Origin: Streptomyces noursei
GTDB taxonomy: Bacteria > Actinomycetota > Actinomycetes > Streptomycetales > Streptomycetaceae
Assembly (NCBI RefSeq): GCF_001646665.1
Contig: NZ_LWBU01000101.1
Location: forward strand, 1 to 64,000
DNA: 64,000 nucleotides
Reading direction: 5' to 3'
This document shows, piece by piece, positions 16,619-25,606 of this stretch (its first letter is position 1; each line of letters opens with the position of its first letter). Made by a program: the position numbers and the translations under genes. The notes under the pieces are model-generated. The model had not been told where the DNA came from and made no database searches. It saw only the letters and a program-made list of their open reading frames with translations.

Positions 16619-17077
16619 ATGACGCAGCGCGTGGACCTCGCGACCTTGCTGGACCGGCTCGCCATCGACGAACTGATCACCCGGTACGCGGTGGCCCTGG
16701 ACGACTCCGACTGGGCGGCCTACCGGGAGCTGTTCACGGCGGACGGCCGGGCCGACTACCGGGACGCGGGCGGCGTCGCCGGCCGGCCCGGTGAGGTGGC
16801 GGACTGGCTGGCGGCGGCCATGCGGCCGTTCCCCGTGCGCCAGCACCTCATCGTGAACCGGCGCGTGACGATCGAGGACCTCGGCGGCTACCCGGGCGAC
16901 ACCGCCGAGGCGCTGGCCGACTACCTGAACCCGATGCGCCCCGGGGCGGGGGATGACGTCGTCTCCGGCGGACGGTACGCCTTCGCACTGGCGCGGACGG
17001 ACGACGGCTGGCGGCTGCGCACCGTGGTGGTGCACGAGAGGTGGCGACGCGCCCGAGGCGTACTGTCGGCGGAATGA
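16619..17077 (+). CDS. SnoaL-like NTF2-fold protein
   Basis: 152 residues with the SnoaL_4/NTF2 pattern: an N-terminal helix pair (LLDRLAIDELITRYAVALDDSDWAAYRELFTADGRADY), a mid-protein helix with H near PVRQHLIVNRRVTIE, and beta strands ending in GWRLRTVVVHERW. Members are small cone-shaped hydratases, cyclases or ligand-binding proteins; activity here unknown. Its TGA overlaps an ATG at 17074 in the frame of the following acyltransferase gene, so the two are probably co-transcribed. Confidence 0.75.
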   Translation: MTQRVDLATLLDRLAIDELITRYAVALDDSDWAAYRELFTADGRADYRDAGGVAGRPGEVADWLAAAMRPFPVRQHLIVNRRVTIEDLGGYPGDTAEALADYLNPMRPGAGDDVVSGGRYAFALARTDDGWRLRTVVVHERWRRARGVLSAE

Positions 17078-17133
17078 GCGCCTCCCGCACACTGGAGGCA
17101 TCAGGAGGGGCCCACTGCGCGAGGAGGCGCGGG

Positions 17134-18795
17134 ATGCGGATCGCGGTCGGCCGGCGGGGCGGCGCGGGGCGGCTGCCGGTGCCCCCGCGGCGGCGGGCCG
17201 CGGGAGTGTCGTGGTGGCGGGGTGCGGGGACGTCCCCGTGGTGGCGGGGTGCGGCCGCGGTGGCGGCGGGGGCGCTGCCCGCGTTCGCGTTCCCCGCGCC
17301 GTCGCTGTGGTGGTGGGCGTACGTGGCGCTGGTGCCGTGGATGCTGCTCATCCGTACGGCCCCCACCGGGCGCCGTGCGGCGCTCGACGGGTGGCTGGGC
17401 GGCATCGGTTTCATGCTGGCCGTCCACCACTGGCTGATGCCGAGCCTGCACGTGTTCATCGTGCTCCTGGCCGCGCTGCTCGGCGCGTTGTGGGCGCCGT
17501 GGGGTCCGCTGGTGCGGCTGATGCTGGCCGGGGCGCCGTCACGCGCGCGTGCCTGGGCCGCGCTCGCGGTCGTGCCGTCGGGCTGGCTGATGGTGGAACT
17601 GGTGCGGTCCTGGGAGGGGTTGGGCGGGCCCTGGGGGCTGCTGGGGGCCAGTCAGTGGCAGGTGCCGGCCGTGCTGCGGGTGGCGTCGCTGGGCGGCGTG
17701 TGGCTGGTGACGCTGCTCGTGGTGGCGGTCAACACCGCGGTGGTCCTGCTGGTGTCGGTGCGCGCCCTGCGGGTGCAGGCGGTGGCGGGGGTCGCGGTGT
17801 GCGCGCTCGCCGTCGGGGCGGCGGCGTGGTGGGCGTCGGCCCCCCGGACGTCGGGTCAGGTCCGGGTCGCGGTCGTCCAGCCGGGCGTCATCGACGGGGC
17901 GGGCGGGGCGGAGCGGCGGTTCGCGCGGGGCGAGGAGCTGACGAGGGGGCTGGCCGGGCGGGCGGACGTGGACCTGGTGGTGTGGGGCGAGAGCAGTGTC
18001 GGTACGGACCTGACGGCACGGCCCGAGTACACCGCCCGGCTCTCTGCGCTGTCGCGGCAGGTCGGCGCCGAGGTGCTGGTCAACGTGGACGCGCGCCGCG
18101 CGGACCGGCCCGGGATCTACAAGAGCAGCGTCCTGGTGGGCCCCCGGGGCACCACCGGTGACCGGTACGACAAGATGCGGCTGGTGCCGTTCGGCGAGTA
18201 CGTCCCCTTCCGCTCGGTGCTGGGCTGGGCCACCTCGGTCGGCAAGGCCGCGCAGGAGGACCGCAGGCGCGGGGACCGGCCGGTGGTGATGACGGTCGGG
18301 GAGGCGCCCGGGCAGCGGGGGCTGCGGCTGGGCCCGCTGGTCTGCTTCGAGTCGGCGTTCCCGGACATGAGCCGGCACCTCGTGCGCGGCGGCGCGCAGC
18401 TGCTGGTGGCGCAGTCGGCGACGTCGACGTTCCAGGACAGCTGGGCGCCCGGGCAGCACGCCTCGCTGGCGGCGCTGCGGGCGGCCGAGACGGGCCGGCC
18501 GGTGGTGCACGCGACGCTGACCGGCGTGAGCGCGGTGTACGGCCCGGACGGCGGCAGGGTCGGTGCCCCGCTCGGTACGGACCGCAGCGGGGCCGCGGTG
18601 TACGAGGTCCCCCTGGCCGGCGCGACAACCCCTTATGTGCGGTTCGGCGACTGGGCGGTGTACGCGGCGCTGGCGGTACTGGCCGGGCTGGGCGCGGTGG
18701 GGACCGTCCGGGCGGTCAGGCGGCGGCCTGCTCCAGGCACTCCCGTACCACCCGCTCGCACAGCTCGTGGGTCGCGAGTGCGTCCCGGGCGCTGA
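17134..18795 (+). CDS. lnt: Apolipoprotein N-acyltransferase
   Basis: 553 residues. It N-acylates the lipid-modified Cys of lipoproteins in the membrane. The N-terminal half has about six membrane helices (GWLGGIGFMLAVHHW onward); the C-terminal nitrilase domain shows the catalytic triad as Glu in VVWGESS, Lys in DKMRLVPFGEYVP and Cys in LVCFESAFP. The start was set at ATG 17134 because GAGGAGG lies 6 nt upstream; the ATG at 17074, overlapping the previous stop, is the alternative. The last 80 bp overlap the convergent oxidoreductase gene, giving an unusual Pro/Arg-rich tail. Confidence 0.85.
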   Translation: MRIAVGRRGGAGRLPVPPRRRAAGVSWWRGAGTSPWWRGAAAVAAGALPAFAFPAPSLWWWAYVALVPWMLLIRTAPTGRRAALDGWLGGIGFMLAVHHWLMPSLHVFIVLLAALLGALWAPWGPLVRLMLAGAPSRARAWAALAVVPSGWLMVELVRSWEGLGGPWGLLGASQWQVPAVLRVASLGGVWLVTLLVVAVNTAVVLLVSVRALRVQAVAGVAVCALAVGAAAWWASAPRTSGQVRVAVVQPGVIDGAGGAERRFARGEELTRGLAGRADVDLVVWGESSVGTDLTARPEYTARLSALSRQVGAEVLVNVDARRADRPGIYKSSVLVGPRGTTGDRYDKMRLVPFGEYVPFRSVLGWATSVGKAAQEDRRRGDRPVVMTVGEAPGQRGLRLGPLVCFESAFPDMSRHLVRGGAQLLVAQSATSTFQDSWAPGQHASLAALRAAETGRPVVHATLTGVSAVYGPDGGRVGAPLGTDRSGAAVYEVPLAGATTPYVRFGDWAVYAALAVLAGLGAVGTVRAVRRRPAPGTPVPPARTARGSRVRPGR

Positions 18796-19624
18796 GCGTC
18801 CTTCCGGCGCGTACGTCGTCGAGGAAGGCGTGCACGGCCTGTTCGATGCCGCGCTGGCGGGCGACCGGCACCCAGTCGCCGCGCCGCCGGACGCTGGGCT
18901 GGCCCTTGTGGTCGATGATGTCGGCGAGGTTGAGGACCTGGCGCTTGGTGTCCTGTCCGGACACTTCGAGGATCTCCTCGGTGGAGCCGTTCATCCGGTT
19001 CATCATGCCGATGGCGGTGAAGCCGTCGCCGGACAGCTGGAGCACGACGTGGTGCAGCAGGCCGTCGCGGATCCGGGCCCGTACGTCGGTGTGCTCGATC
19101 TGGCCGGGCAGCAGGAAGCGCAGGGTGTCGACGACGTGGATGAAGTCGTCCAGGACCAGGGTGCGGGGGTCCTCGGGCAGTCCGACCCGGTTCTTCTGCA
19201 TGAGGATGAGCTCACGCGGGTGGTCCAGGCACTGCGCGTAGGCGGGGGCGAGGCGGCGGTTGAAACCGACCGCGAGGCCGGTGCCGCGCCGCTCGGCCAG
19301 CTCCACCAGGCGGCGGGATTCGTCGAGTTCGTACGCCAGCGGCTTGTCGACGTACGTCGGGACGCCCGCCTCCAGCAGCCGGGTGACGATCTCGGCGTGC
19401 ACGGACGTCGGGGCGTGCACGAAGGCGGCGTCGAGGCCGGCCGCGAGCAGCGAGTCGAGGTCGGTGTGGCGCCGGCCGGCGGGCACGTGGTAGGTCCCGG
19501 CGACCCGGTCGAGGGTGGCCGGGGTGCGCGTCTGGAGGTGCAGTTCGGCGTTCGGGACGGTGGCGAGCACCGGCAGGTAGGCCTTCTGCGCGATGTCGCC
19601 GAGTCCGATGCAGCCGATCTTCAC
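18716..19624 (-). CDS. Gfo/Idh/MocA-family NAD(P)-dependent oxidoreductase
   Basis: 302 residues. Rossmann loop GCIGLGDIAQKAYLPVL at the N-terminus, the substrate-side motif YVDKPLA (the family E/D-K-P), and FNRRLAPAY are all present. The family oxidises or reduces sugars, inositols and related polyols; no specific substrate can be assigned. Start GTG at 19624 with AGGGAGAG upstream. It overlaps the lnt gene by 80 bp tail to tail and is followed on the minus strand, 10 bp upstream, by the monooxygenase gene, so the two minus-strand genes may share an mRNA. Confidence 0.8.
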   Translation of the reverse strand: MKIGCIGLGDIAQKAYLPVLATVPNAELHLQTRTPATLDRVAGTYHVPAGRRHTDLDSLLAAGLDAAFVHAPTSVHAEIVTRLLEAGVPTYVDKPLAYELDESRRLVELAERRGTGLAVGFNRRLAPAYAQCLDHPRELILMQKNRVGLPEDPRTLVLDDFIHVVDTLRFLLPGQIEHTDVRARIRDGLLHHVVLQLSGDGFTAIGMMNRMNGSTEEILEVSGQDTKRQVLNLADIIDHKGQPSVRRRGDWVPVARQRGIEQAVHAFLDDVRAGRTLSARDALATHELCERVVRECLEQAAA

Positions 19625-19634
19625 AGTGCTCTCC

Positions 19635-20867
19635 CTATCGCCGTGCGCGCCTGTCGTCGTGCTCCTGCGCCTGGTCAGAATACGTGTGCTGGGGCGGCCT
19701 CCAGTCGGCGATGCCGTCGAAGGTGCGCAGCGCGAGGCCGGGGCCGAAGCGGGAGAGGGTCATCAGGGCTTCCCGGAGGGCGACGGCCGGTGCGCCCTTG
19801 AGCGCCACCAGGCGGGCGACGCGGGCGGAGGCGCGGACGATGCCGGTGGTGCGGTGCACCCGCGCGGCGGAGTACGCGGCGAGCCCGGCGCCCGGGTCGC
19901 CGTGCGGCGGCAGGTGGTGGGCGAGGACGACACCGTCCTCGATCGCCTGGTTGCCGCCCTGTCCGAGGGTGGGCGCCATGGGGTGGGCGGCGTCGCCGAG
20001 GATCGCGGTCCGGCCGCGGTGGAAGGCGGGCAGCGGGGTGGTGAGGTGGCGGACGTCGTGCCGCAGGACCTGGTCGGGGGCGACCGCGCCGATGATGGCG
20101 GGGACCGGGTGGTGCCAGGTCCCGAAGCGGCGCAGCAGTTCGGCCCGTTCGTCGTCCGGGGCGGCGCCGCCGGCGGGGGCGGCGGCGGCCGCGTAGGCGT
20201 AGACGCGGCCGTCCTTGAGGGGCTGGGTGCCCCACAGGGCTCCGCGGCCCCAGGTCTCGTGCGGGGCGAAGGGCCGGTCGGGGGCGGGGATGACGACGCG
20301 CCAGGTGGTGAGGCCCGCGTAGGAGGGTGCGGGGTGGCCGGGGAACAGGGCGGGGCGGACGCCCGAGTTGATGCCGTCGGCTCCGATCACGAGGTCGGCC
20401 CGGATGTCGCCGTCCGGGGTCGTGACGACGGCACGGCGGCCCCCGGCGGCGGCGCCCGGGTCGGCGAGTGCGGCGGGAGTTCCGGTACGGACGGTGCCGT
20501 CCGGCAGGCGGGCGGCGAGGGCGTCGATGAGCACGGCCCGGTGGACCGGCACCATCAGGTCGCCGAACCGGTCGGCGGCGGCCTGTGCGCTCGTACGGGC
20601 GAGCCAGCGGCCGCTCGGCGTGCGCATCCCGCCGTCGCCCTGCCAGGTGGCGAGGGCACGGATCTCGTCGCCGACACCGATGACGTCCAGGGCCCGCAGG
20701 GCGTTGGGGGCGAGGCCGATGCCGGCGCCGACCGGCTGGAGCGACGCGGCGCGTTCGAGGACGGTGACGCGCCACCCGCGGGCGTGCAGGGCCGCGGCTG
20801 CGGTGAGGCCGCCGATCCCGCTGCCAATGACGACGGCGTGGGGGGTGGCGGCGGTCGGGGTGTCCAT
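19635..20867 (-). CDS. FAD-dependent aromatic-type monooxygenase
   Basis: 410 residues. Dinucleotide-binding VIGSGIGGLTAAAAL (residues 13-27), the D-G motif in LVIGADGINSGVRPALF, and the flavin motif GDAAHPMAPTLGQGGNQAIED define class A flavoprotein monooxygenases (PHBH/UbiH fold). It hydroxylates an unknown, probably aromatic, substrate with NAD(P)H. GGAGGA lies 3 nt before ATG 20867, closer than ideal. It is divergent from a TetR gene with twin operators in between, so induction by its substrate is likely. Confidence 0.85.
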   Translation of the reverse strand: MDTPTAATPHAVVIGSGIGGLTAAAALHARGWRVTVLERAASLQPVGAGIGLAPNALRALDVIGVGDEIRALATWQGDGGMRTPSGRWLARTSAQAAADRFGDLMVPVHRAVLIDALAARLPDGTVRTGTPAALADPGAAAGGRRAVVTTPDGDIRADLVIGADGINSGVRPALFPGHPAPSYAGLTTWRVVIPAPDRPFAPHETWGRGALWGTQPLKDGRVYAYAAAAAPAGGAAPDDERAELLRRFGTWHHPVPAIIGAVAPDQVLRHDVRHLTTPLPAFHRGRTAILGDAAHPMAPTLGQGGNQAIEDGVVLAHHLPPHGDPGAGLAAYSAARVHRTTGIVRASARVARLVALKGAPAVALREALMTLSRFGPGLALRTFDGIADWRPPQHTYSDQAQEHDDRRARR

Positions 20868-20888
20868 GGCTCCTCCGGGAGGCCGGGT

Positions 20889-20930
20889 ACTACACCTGTA
20901 GTGTCCTCTGCACCGTACTACGGATGTAGT
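20889..20930. promoter_or_regulatory. Twin TetR operators between monooxygenase and regulator
   Basis: Two perfect inverted repeats, ACTACA-CC-TGTAGT (20889-20902) and ACTAC-GGAT-GTAGT (20917-20930), share flanks GTACTAC...GTAGTG and lie 28 bp centre to centre. The second fills the space just upstream of the TetR -10 box. Confidence 0.75.
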
Positions 20931-20938
20931 GCGGACGG

Positions 20939-20944
20939 TAGATT
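20939..20944 (+). promoter_or_regulatory. -10 box TAGATT of the TetR gene (leaderless)
   Basis: TAGATT ends 6 nt before ATG 20951; operator 2 ends 8 bp upstream of it, consistent with autorepression. Confidence 0.5.
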
Positions 20945-20950
20945 GGCCCC

Positions 20951-21670
20951 ATGACCGCACGCGCCGACCTGATCGCCGACGCCGCCCTGGCCCTGCTCGC
21001 CGAACGAGGCATGCGCGGGCTCACCCACCGCGCCGTGGACGAGGCCGCGGGACTCCCCCAGGGCTCGACGTCGAACTACGCCCGCACCCGGCAGGCGCTG
21101 CTGGAGACTGCGGTCCGGCGGCTGGCGGACCGGGAGGCGCAGGTCCTGTTCGTCGACGGGATGCCGGCGCCACCCGCCGGCGGGACCGAGCCGGACGGCC
21201 CGGGCGGGGACGGGGCGGACGGTCCGGGCGGGGACGGTGCGGACGGTCCCGGGGGGCCGGGCGGTCCCGGGGGTCCGGGGGCTCCGGGCGGTGGCGTCGG
21301 GCCCGGTGGGATGGACGGTCTGCTGGACGCCCTGTCACTGGCGCTGCACCGCTACCTGACCGACCACCGCGAACTGCTCGTCGCCCGCTACGAGCTGGGC
21401 CTCGAAGCCACCCGCCGCCCGGAGCTGCGGGCCTTCTACGACGAGACGGGCCGCCGGTTCCGGGAGCCGCTGACCCACCTGATGAGGGCGGCGGGCTCGA
21501 CCCGGCCGGAACGGCACACGCTCTCCCTGGTGGCGTGGTGCGAGGGGCTGATGTTCTCCTGCGCGGTGGGGTCGTTCCACTCGTCCGTACCGAGCCCGGA
21601 GGAACTTCGCACCGGCTTCGGCGAGTTGCTCGCCGGCATGCTCGGCGGCCCACCGGACACCGGGAACTGA
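20951..21670 (+). CDS. TetR/AcrR-family regulator with a collagen-like Gly-Pro insert
   Basis: 239 residues. The HTH is in residues 1-50 (ADLIADAALALLAERGMRGLTHRAVDEAAGLPQGSTSNY). Unusually, residues about 80-115 are a low-complexity Gly/Pro/Asp repeat (GGDGADGPG twice, then GPGGPGGPGAPGGG) placed between the DNA-binding and ligand domains. The helical ligand domain follows (LHRYLTDHRELLVARYELGLEA). It should repress the divergent monooxygenase gene and itself through the twin palindromes. Ligand unknown. Confidence 0.85.
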   Translation: MTARADLIADAALALLAERGMRGLTHRAVDEAAGLPQGSTSNYARTRQALLETAVRRLADREAQVLFVDGMPAPPAGGTEPDGPGGDGADGPGGDGADGPGGPGGPGGPGAPGGGVGPGGMDGLLDALSLALHRYLTDHRELLVARYELGLEATRRPELRAFYDETGRRFREPLTHLMRAAGSTRPERHTLSLVAWCEGLMFSCAVGSFHSSVPSPEELRTGFGELLAGMLGGPPDTGN

Positions 21671-21757
21671 TCACCGGCCGGCCCGCCCCTCACCCGTGCG
21701 GGCCAACATCCGCCGGTGGGGATGCCCAACGGGCCGGTGACCGGCGAGAGTTGCGGG

Positions 21758-22240
21758 GTGCATCGAACCAGAATCACAGCGAGGGTCCTGGCCACCATGG
21801 CCGTGGCGGCCGTCTCCGGCTGCGTGGCGGTGGACGCGGGCCCCGCTCCCGCGCCGGCCGCCCCGGGGCCGAGCCGCCCGGCCGAGCAGGACGTGGCGCC
21901 GCAGATCGTCGAGGGCCCCGCCCGGGAGGCGCTGGAAGCCGCACTGCCGCCACCCGCCGCCGAGCCCGACCCGCGCACCCCCTCCCGGGCGGTGCCCGAC
22001 CGCGCCCCCGCCTCCGCGCCCCCGGCCGCCCCCCGCTCCGCCCCGCCCGCCGCCCGACCGCCCCGGCTGCCGTCACCGGACGAGCCGAGGGACCGGCTCC
22101 CCCGCGTCCGCCCTCCAGCCGTACCGTCCCTTCCGGTCACGGGCACCGTCCCCGACGTGTGCGCGCTCGGGCGCAGCCACGGCGGCTGGGACCCCGGCAG
22201 CCGCGAGGCCCGGCTCTGCAAGGAGGCCTACGGCCACTGA
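21758..22240 (+). CDS. Pro/Ala-rich putative lipoprotein
   Basis: 160 residues from GTG 21758. A short basic n-region (HRTRITAR), hydrophobic core and lipobox-like VSGC (Cys at residue 22) predict export and lipidation. The middle is Pro/Ala/Arg-rich and probably disordered. The end (DVCALGRSHGGW, then ARLCKEAYG) has two Cys and a pattern seen in many small exported Streptomyces proteins. Alternative starts at 21716 and 21722 would place 14 or 12 extra residues before the signal and are less likely. Confidence 0.6.
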   Translation: MHRTRITARVLATMAVAAVSGCVAVDAGPAPAPAAPGPSRPAEQDVAPQIVEGPAREALEAALPPPAAEPDPRTPSRAVPDRAPASAPPAAPRSAPPAARPPRLPSPDEPRDRLPRVRPPAVPSLPVTGTVPDVCALGRSHGGWDPGSREARLCKEAYGH

Positions 22241-22250
22241 CGCCCGAGGT

Positions 22251-22278
22251 GCGGGCCCCGCGCGCGAGCGGGGCCCGC
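22251..22278. terminator. Bidirectional terminator hairpin
   Basis: Perfect 11-bp stem (22251-22261 with 22268-22278), 6-nt loop, placed between the convergent lipoprotein and TPR genes. Confidence 0.7.
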
Positions 22279-22297
22279 GGGCCCGCGCGGCGCGGGG

Positions 22298-22777
22298 TCA
22301 CTCGGTGGCGAGGTGCTCCGCGAGGCGGGCGATGGCGGCGCGGACGCCGGCACCGTACCGATCGTCGTCGAGGGTGTGCGAGGCGGCACGGGCCCGGTCC
22401 AGGTGGATCCGCGCGGCGTCCGGGCGCCGCAGCTTGACGTAGTCGGCCGCGAGGTTGAGGTGCAGCGAGGGGTAAAGGGCCCGCATACCGGCGTGGTCAC
22501 CGCCCCCGGCTCCTTCCGCGGCGGCCAGAGCCCGCAGGTCCCAGGCCAGCTCGTCGTAGGGGTCGTCCTGGGCGTCGGCCATGCAGTGCGCCAGCGTGCA
22601 GCGCTGCACCGGGTCGCCCTCCGCCCCGAGCTGCTCCCACAAGCGGCCGAACCGGTTGCGGGCCTCCTCCCGGTCGCCTCCGTGGAGCAGCATCATCGTC
22701 TGCCCGATCCTGGTCAGGACGGCGTCCTCCGACGCGTCCGACGCGTCCTGCTGCTGCTCGCGCACTGCGGCCTCCAC
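22298..22777 (-). CDS. TPR-like helical protein
   Basis: 159 residues, all helical, with two or three tetratricopeptide-like hairpins (MLLHGGDREEARNRFGRLWEQLG; LHLNLAADYVKLRRPDAARIHLDRARAA). Probably a cytoplasmic protein-interaction module; partner unknown. Begins with GTG at 22777 and a weak ribosome site. A TAGCGT box on the minus strand near 22832 could be its -10. Confidence 0.7.
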   Translation of the reverse strand: MEAAVREQQQDASDASEDAVLTRIGQTMMLLHGGDREEARNRFGRLWEQLGAEGDPVQRCTLAHCMADAQDDPYDELAWDLRALAAAEGAGGGDHAGMRALYPSLHLNLAADYVKLRRPDAARIHLDRARAASHTLDDDRYGAGVRAAIARLAEHLATE

Positions 22778-23108
22778 TCGTCCGTCGGCGACCCGGCACC
22801 GGGCCGGTGAAGGCCGGGGGCCGGTGTTCCGACGCTATCCGCAGTCACCCGCATCCCCGCTCAGGCCGGGCGCGTCAGCGGGGCGGGACACCACAGGGGG
22901 CCTACGGGACGGCCCGGACCGCCGCCCGGCCGCACCGCCGCGCACACGCACCGCCCACAGGCCGCAGGGCGTACCGCCGGGACACACACCGGGCCCGCCG
23001 GGGCCGGTGCCCCGGCGGCACGGACCACCGCCCGGCGACCGGGGGCGGCGCAGGCCCGCTCGCCCCCATCGGCACCGGCGTGGCCGCGCCGCGGGCGGGC
23101 CGGCCGGT
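22778..23108. other. Gap between the TPR gene and ung
   Basis: About 330 bp, very GC-rich. A 7-bp stem (22855-22861 with 22877-22883) is present, but no convincing ORF or clear terminator for ung was seen. Confidence 0.4.
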
Positions 23109-23792
23109 TCAGCCCAGGTTCGGGATGCGCCAGTCGATCGGCTCGTGGCCCTGGTCGGCGACGGCCTTGTCGATCTGCGTGAAGGGGCGGGACCCGAAGA
23201 ACTTCTTCGCGGAGAGCGGCGAGGGGTGGGCGCCCTTCACCACCACGTGCCGCGTCTCGTCGATCAGCGGCAGCTTCTTCTGCGCGTAGTTGCCCCACAG
23301 CACGAAGACGGCCGGGTCGGGCCGCGCGTCCACCGCGCGGATCACCGCGTCGGTGAACTTCTCCCAGCCCTTGCCCTTGTGCGAGTTCGCCTCGCCGGCC
23401 CGGACCGTCAGGACCGCGTTGAGGAGCAGGACCCCCTGCTCGGCCCACGGCATCAGGTAGCCGTTGTCCGGCACCGGGTGCCCCAGCTCCTCCTGCATCT
23501 CCTTGTAGATGTTGCGCAGCGACGGCGGCGTCCTGACGCCCGGCCGCACGGAGAAGCACAGGCCGTGCCCCTGGCCCTCGCCGTGGTACGGGTCCTGGCC
23601 GAGGACGAGGACCTTGACCTTGTCGTACGGGGTGGCGTCGAGGGCGGCGAACACCTCCTCGCGCGGCGGGTAGACCGGCCCCTTGGCCCGCTCCTCCTCG
23701 ACGAACTCGGCGAGCTGCTTGAAGTACGGCTTCTGCAGCTCGTCTCCGAGGACGCCGCGCCAGGACTCGGGCAGCATGTCGGTGTCGGTCAC
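23109..23792 (-). CDS. ung: Uracil-DNA glycosylase (family 1)
   Basis: 227 residues, full length. Removes uracil from DNA in base-excision repair. The water-activating loop VLGQDPYHGEGQ carries the catalytic Asp67; FVLWGNYAQKK and the Leu-intercalation motif HPSPLSAKKFFG (catalytic His) follow. GTG start at 23792 with GGAGG 8 nt upstream. Monocistronic. Confidence 0.95.
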   Translation of the reverse strand: MTDTDMLPESWRGVLGDELQKPYFKQLAEFVEEERAKGPVYPPREEVFAALDATPYDKVKVLVLGQDPYHGEGQGHGLCFSVRPGVRTPPSLRNIYKEMQEELGHPVPDNGYLMPWAEQGVLLLNAVLTVRAGEANSHKGKGWEKFTDAVIRAVDARPDPAVFVLWGNYAQKKLPLIDETRHVVVKGAHPSPLSAKKFFGSRPFTQIDKAVADQGHEPIDWRIPNLG

Positions 23793-23882
23793 GTCAACAA
23801 CCTCCGGTGGGGTGATCGCCTTGTCTGTTCACAGAACTTACCGGTGACCACTGACAACCGGTCCCACCAGGCGTTGTCCCCG

Positions 23883-23904
23883 GGCGGGGCCGCCGGGCCC
23901 CGCC
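23883..23904 (-). terminator. Terminator of the substrate-binding protein gene
   Basis: 9-bp GC stem (23883-23891 with 23896-23904), 4-nt loop, 5 bp beyond the stop at 23910. Confidence 0.65.
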
Positions 23905-23909
23905 TCGCC

Positions 23910-25487
23910 TCACCAACTGGTCTTGCGCTGGAGCTCCCACATCTGCATGACCGTCTGCGGGTCCAGCGCACGCTCGCCGCCGGCGATCTCCTCGCTGGCC
24001 GCGATGTACAGCTTGCCCTGCCACAGCGGCAGCAGCCGGACGTCGTCCACGAGGATCTCCTGCGCCCGCTCGAACTCCTCCGTGACCGCTCCCCGGTCGC
24101 TGACCTTGCGGGACTTGGGCAGCAGCTGGTCGGTGATCTCGGGCCGGACGTACGGCGTGGACAGCACGTTCTCCTTGCCGACGAACGGGGCGATGAAGTT
24201 GTCGGGGTCCGGGAAGTCGGGGAACCAGCCACGCCCGAAGGCCGGGTACTCGCCCTTCTGGTAGCCGCTCTGGAAGTCCTTCCACGGCTTGCCCTTCACG
24301 GTCACCTTGAACAGCTTGGACGCCTCCAGCTGCCGCTTGAGCTCGGCGAACTCGGCCTCGGTGGACGAGCCGTAGCGGTCGGTGGTGTACCAGAGGGTCA
24401 GTGCGACGGGTCCGTCGATCCCCGCCTCGTCCAGGATCTTCCCGGCCTTCTCGACGTCCGGGTCGCCGTAGCGGTCGAAGAAGGCGGTCGTGTGTCCGGC
24501 GATGCCCTTGGGCACCATGGAGTACAGCGGTTCGGCGGTGCCCTGGTAGACCTTGGCGACCAGCGTGTCGCGGTCGACGACCTGGGCGATGGCCCGGCGG
24601 ACGGCGATCTTGCTGACGGACGGGTCCTTGGCGTTGAACACCAGGTAGCGGATGTCCGCGCCGGTCGACTCGACCAGCTGGAGCCCCTCGTTCTCGGGCT
24701 TCTTCTCCTGGAGCTGGACGACCTCCTCCGCGGTGAGACCGCGGTAGGTGGCGTCGATCTCCTTCTTCCGCAGGGCGCCGACCATCGCCTCGGACTCCTG
24801 GAAGTACCGGATGGTGACGGCGTCGTTCTTGCGGTTGGCGAAGCCCTTGTAGGTGGGGTTCTTGGTGAGCTCCGCCTTGTTGCCCTCTTCGAACGCGTTC
24901 AGCACGTACGGGCCGGAGCCGGTGAGCTTGCCGTCCTCGCGCAGCGCGTCCGCCGGGTACCGCTCCGGCGGCACGATGGACATGGCGGGCGTGGCCAGGA
25001 TGTACGGGAAGGTGGCGTCCGATTCCTTGAGCTGGAACGTGACGGTGCGGTCACCGCTGGTCACGATCTTGTCGAGGGACCCGAGGAGCGGGGCGGGACC
25101 GCCCTTGGCGTTGATCGTGCGGATGCGGTCGATGGAGTGCTTCACGGCGCGGGCGTCGAGCTTGCCCCCGTCGGAGAAGGCGAGGCCTTCCTTCAGCCGG
25201 CACTCGTAGACCTTGCTCACGGTGTCGGTGAACTTGCAGTCGGCCGCGTCCGGCTGCGGCGTCGCGCTGCCGGTCGGGAAGCTCAGAAGGGTCTGGAAGA
25301 CGTTCCGGTACAGCTCCCAGGAGCCGTCCCAGGCGGCAGCGGGGTCGAGCGTGCTGGGTTCGCTCGTCGTGCCGACTACGATCTTGTTCTCCCCATCGGC
25401 GTCATCCCCGGAAAAGAGGCTGCATCCCGCCAGCAGGGATATGGACGCAAGGGCTGCAGCCGCCTGCAGACTGGTCCGGTTGAACAC
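23910..25487 (-). CDS. Oligopeptide-type ABC transporter substrate-binding lipoprotein (family 5)
   Basis: 525 residues. Signal peptide with lipobox SLLAGC (lipidated Cys22). The family-5 extracellular solute-binding fold is shown by EPSTLDPAAAWDGSWELYRNVFQTLL near the N-terminus, YECRLKEGLAFSDG, and GSGPYVL. It should capture peptides or similar solutes at the cell surface. No permease or ATPase genes are adjacent, so it is an orphan component. GTG 25487 is preferred over the longer frame because the signal peptide starts there and GAGGAG lies upstream. Confidence 0.88.
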   Translation of the reverse strand: MFNRTSLQAAAALASISLLAGCSLFSGDDADGENKIVVGTTSEPSTLDPAAAWDGSWELYRNVFQTLLSFPTGSATPQPDAADCKFTDTVSKVYECRLKEGLAFSDGGKLDARAVKHSIDRIRTINAKGGPAPLLGSLDKIVTSGDRTVTFQLKESDATFPYILATPAMSIVPPERYPADALREDGKLTGSGPYVLNAFEEGNKAELTKNPTYKGFANRKNDAVTIRYFQESEAMVGALRKKEIDATYRGLTAEEVVQLQEKKPENEGLQLVESTGADIRYLVFNAKDPSVSKIAVRRAIAQVVDRDTLVAKVYQGTAEPLYSMVPKGIAGHTTAFFDRYGDPDVEKAGKILDEAGIDGPVALTLWYTTDRYGSSTEAEFAELKRQLEASKLFKVTVKGKPWKDFQSGYQKGEYPAFGRGWFPDFPDPDNFIAPFVGKENVLSTPYVRPEITDQLLPKSRKVSDRGAVTEEFERAQEILVDDVRLLPLWQGKLYIAASEEIAGGERALDPQTVMQMWELQRKTSW

Positions 25488-25606
25488 GTGCGCACGCTCC
25501 TCGTTCAGCCATGGGTCGGCCGACCATACCGCAGTGCCCCGCCAGGTCAATCTGGTGGCCGGGCGGGGCACTCAAGGCATTCGGCGGTCAACCGGGGAAA
25601 ACCGGA

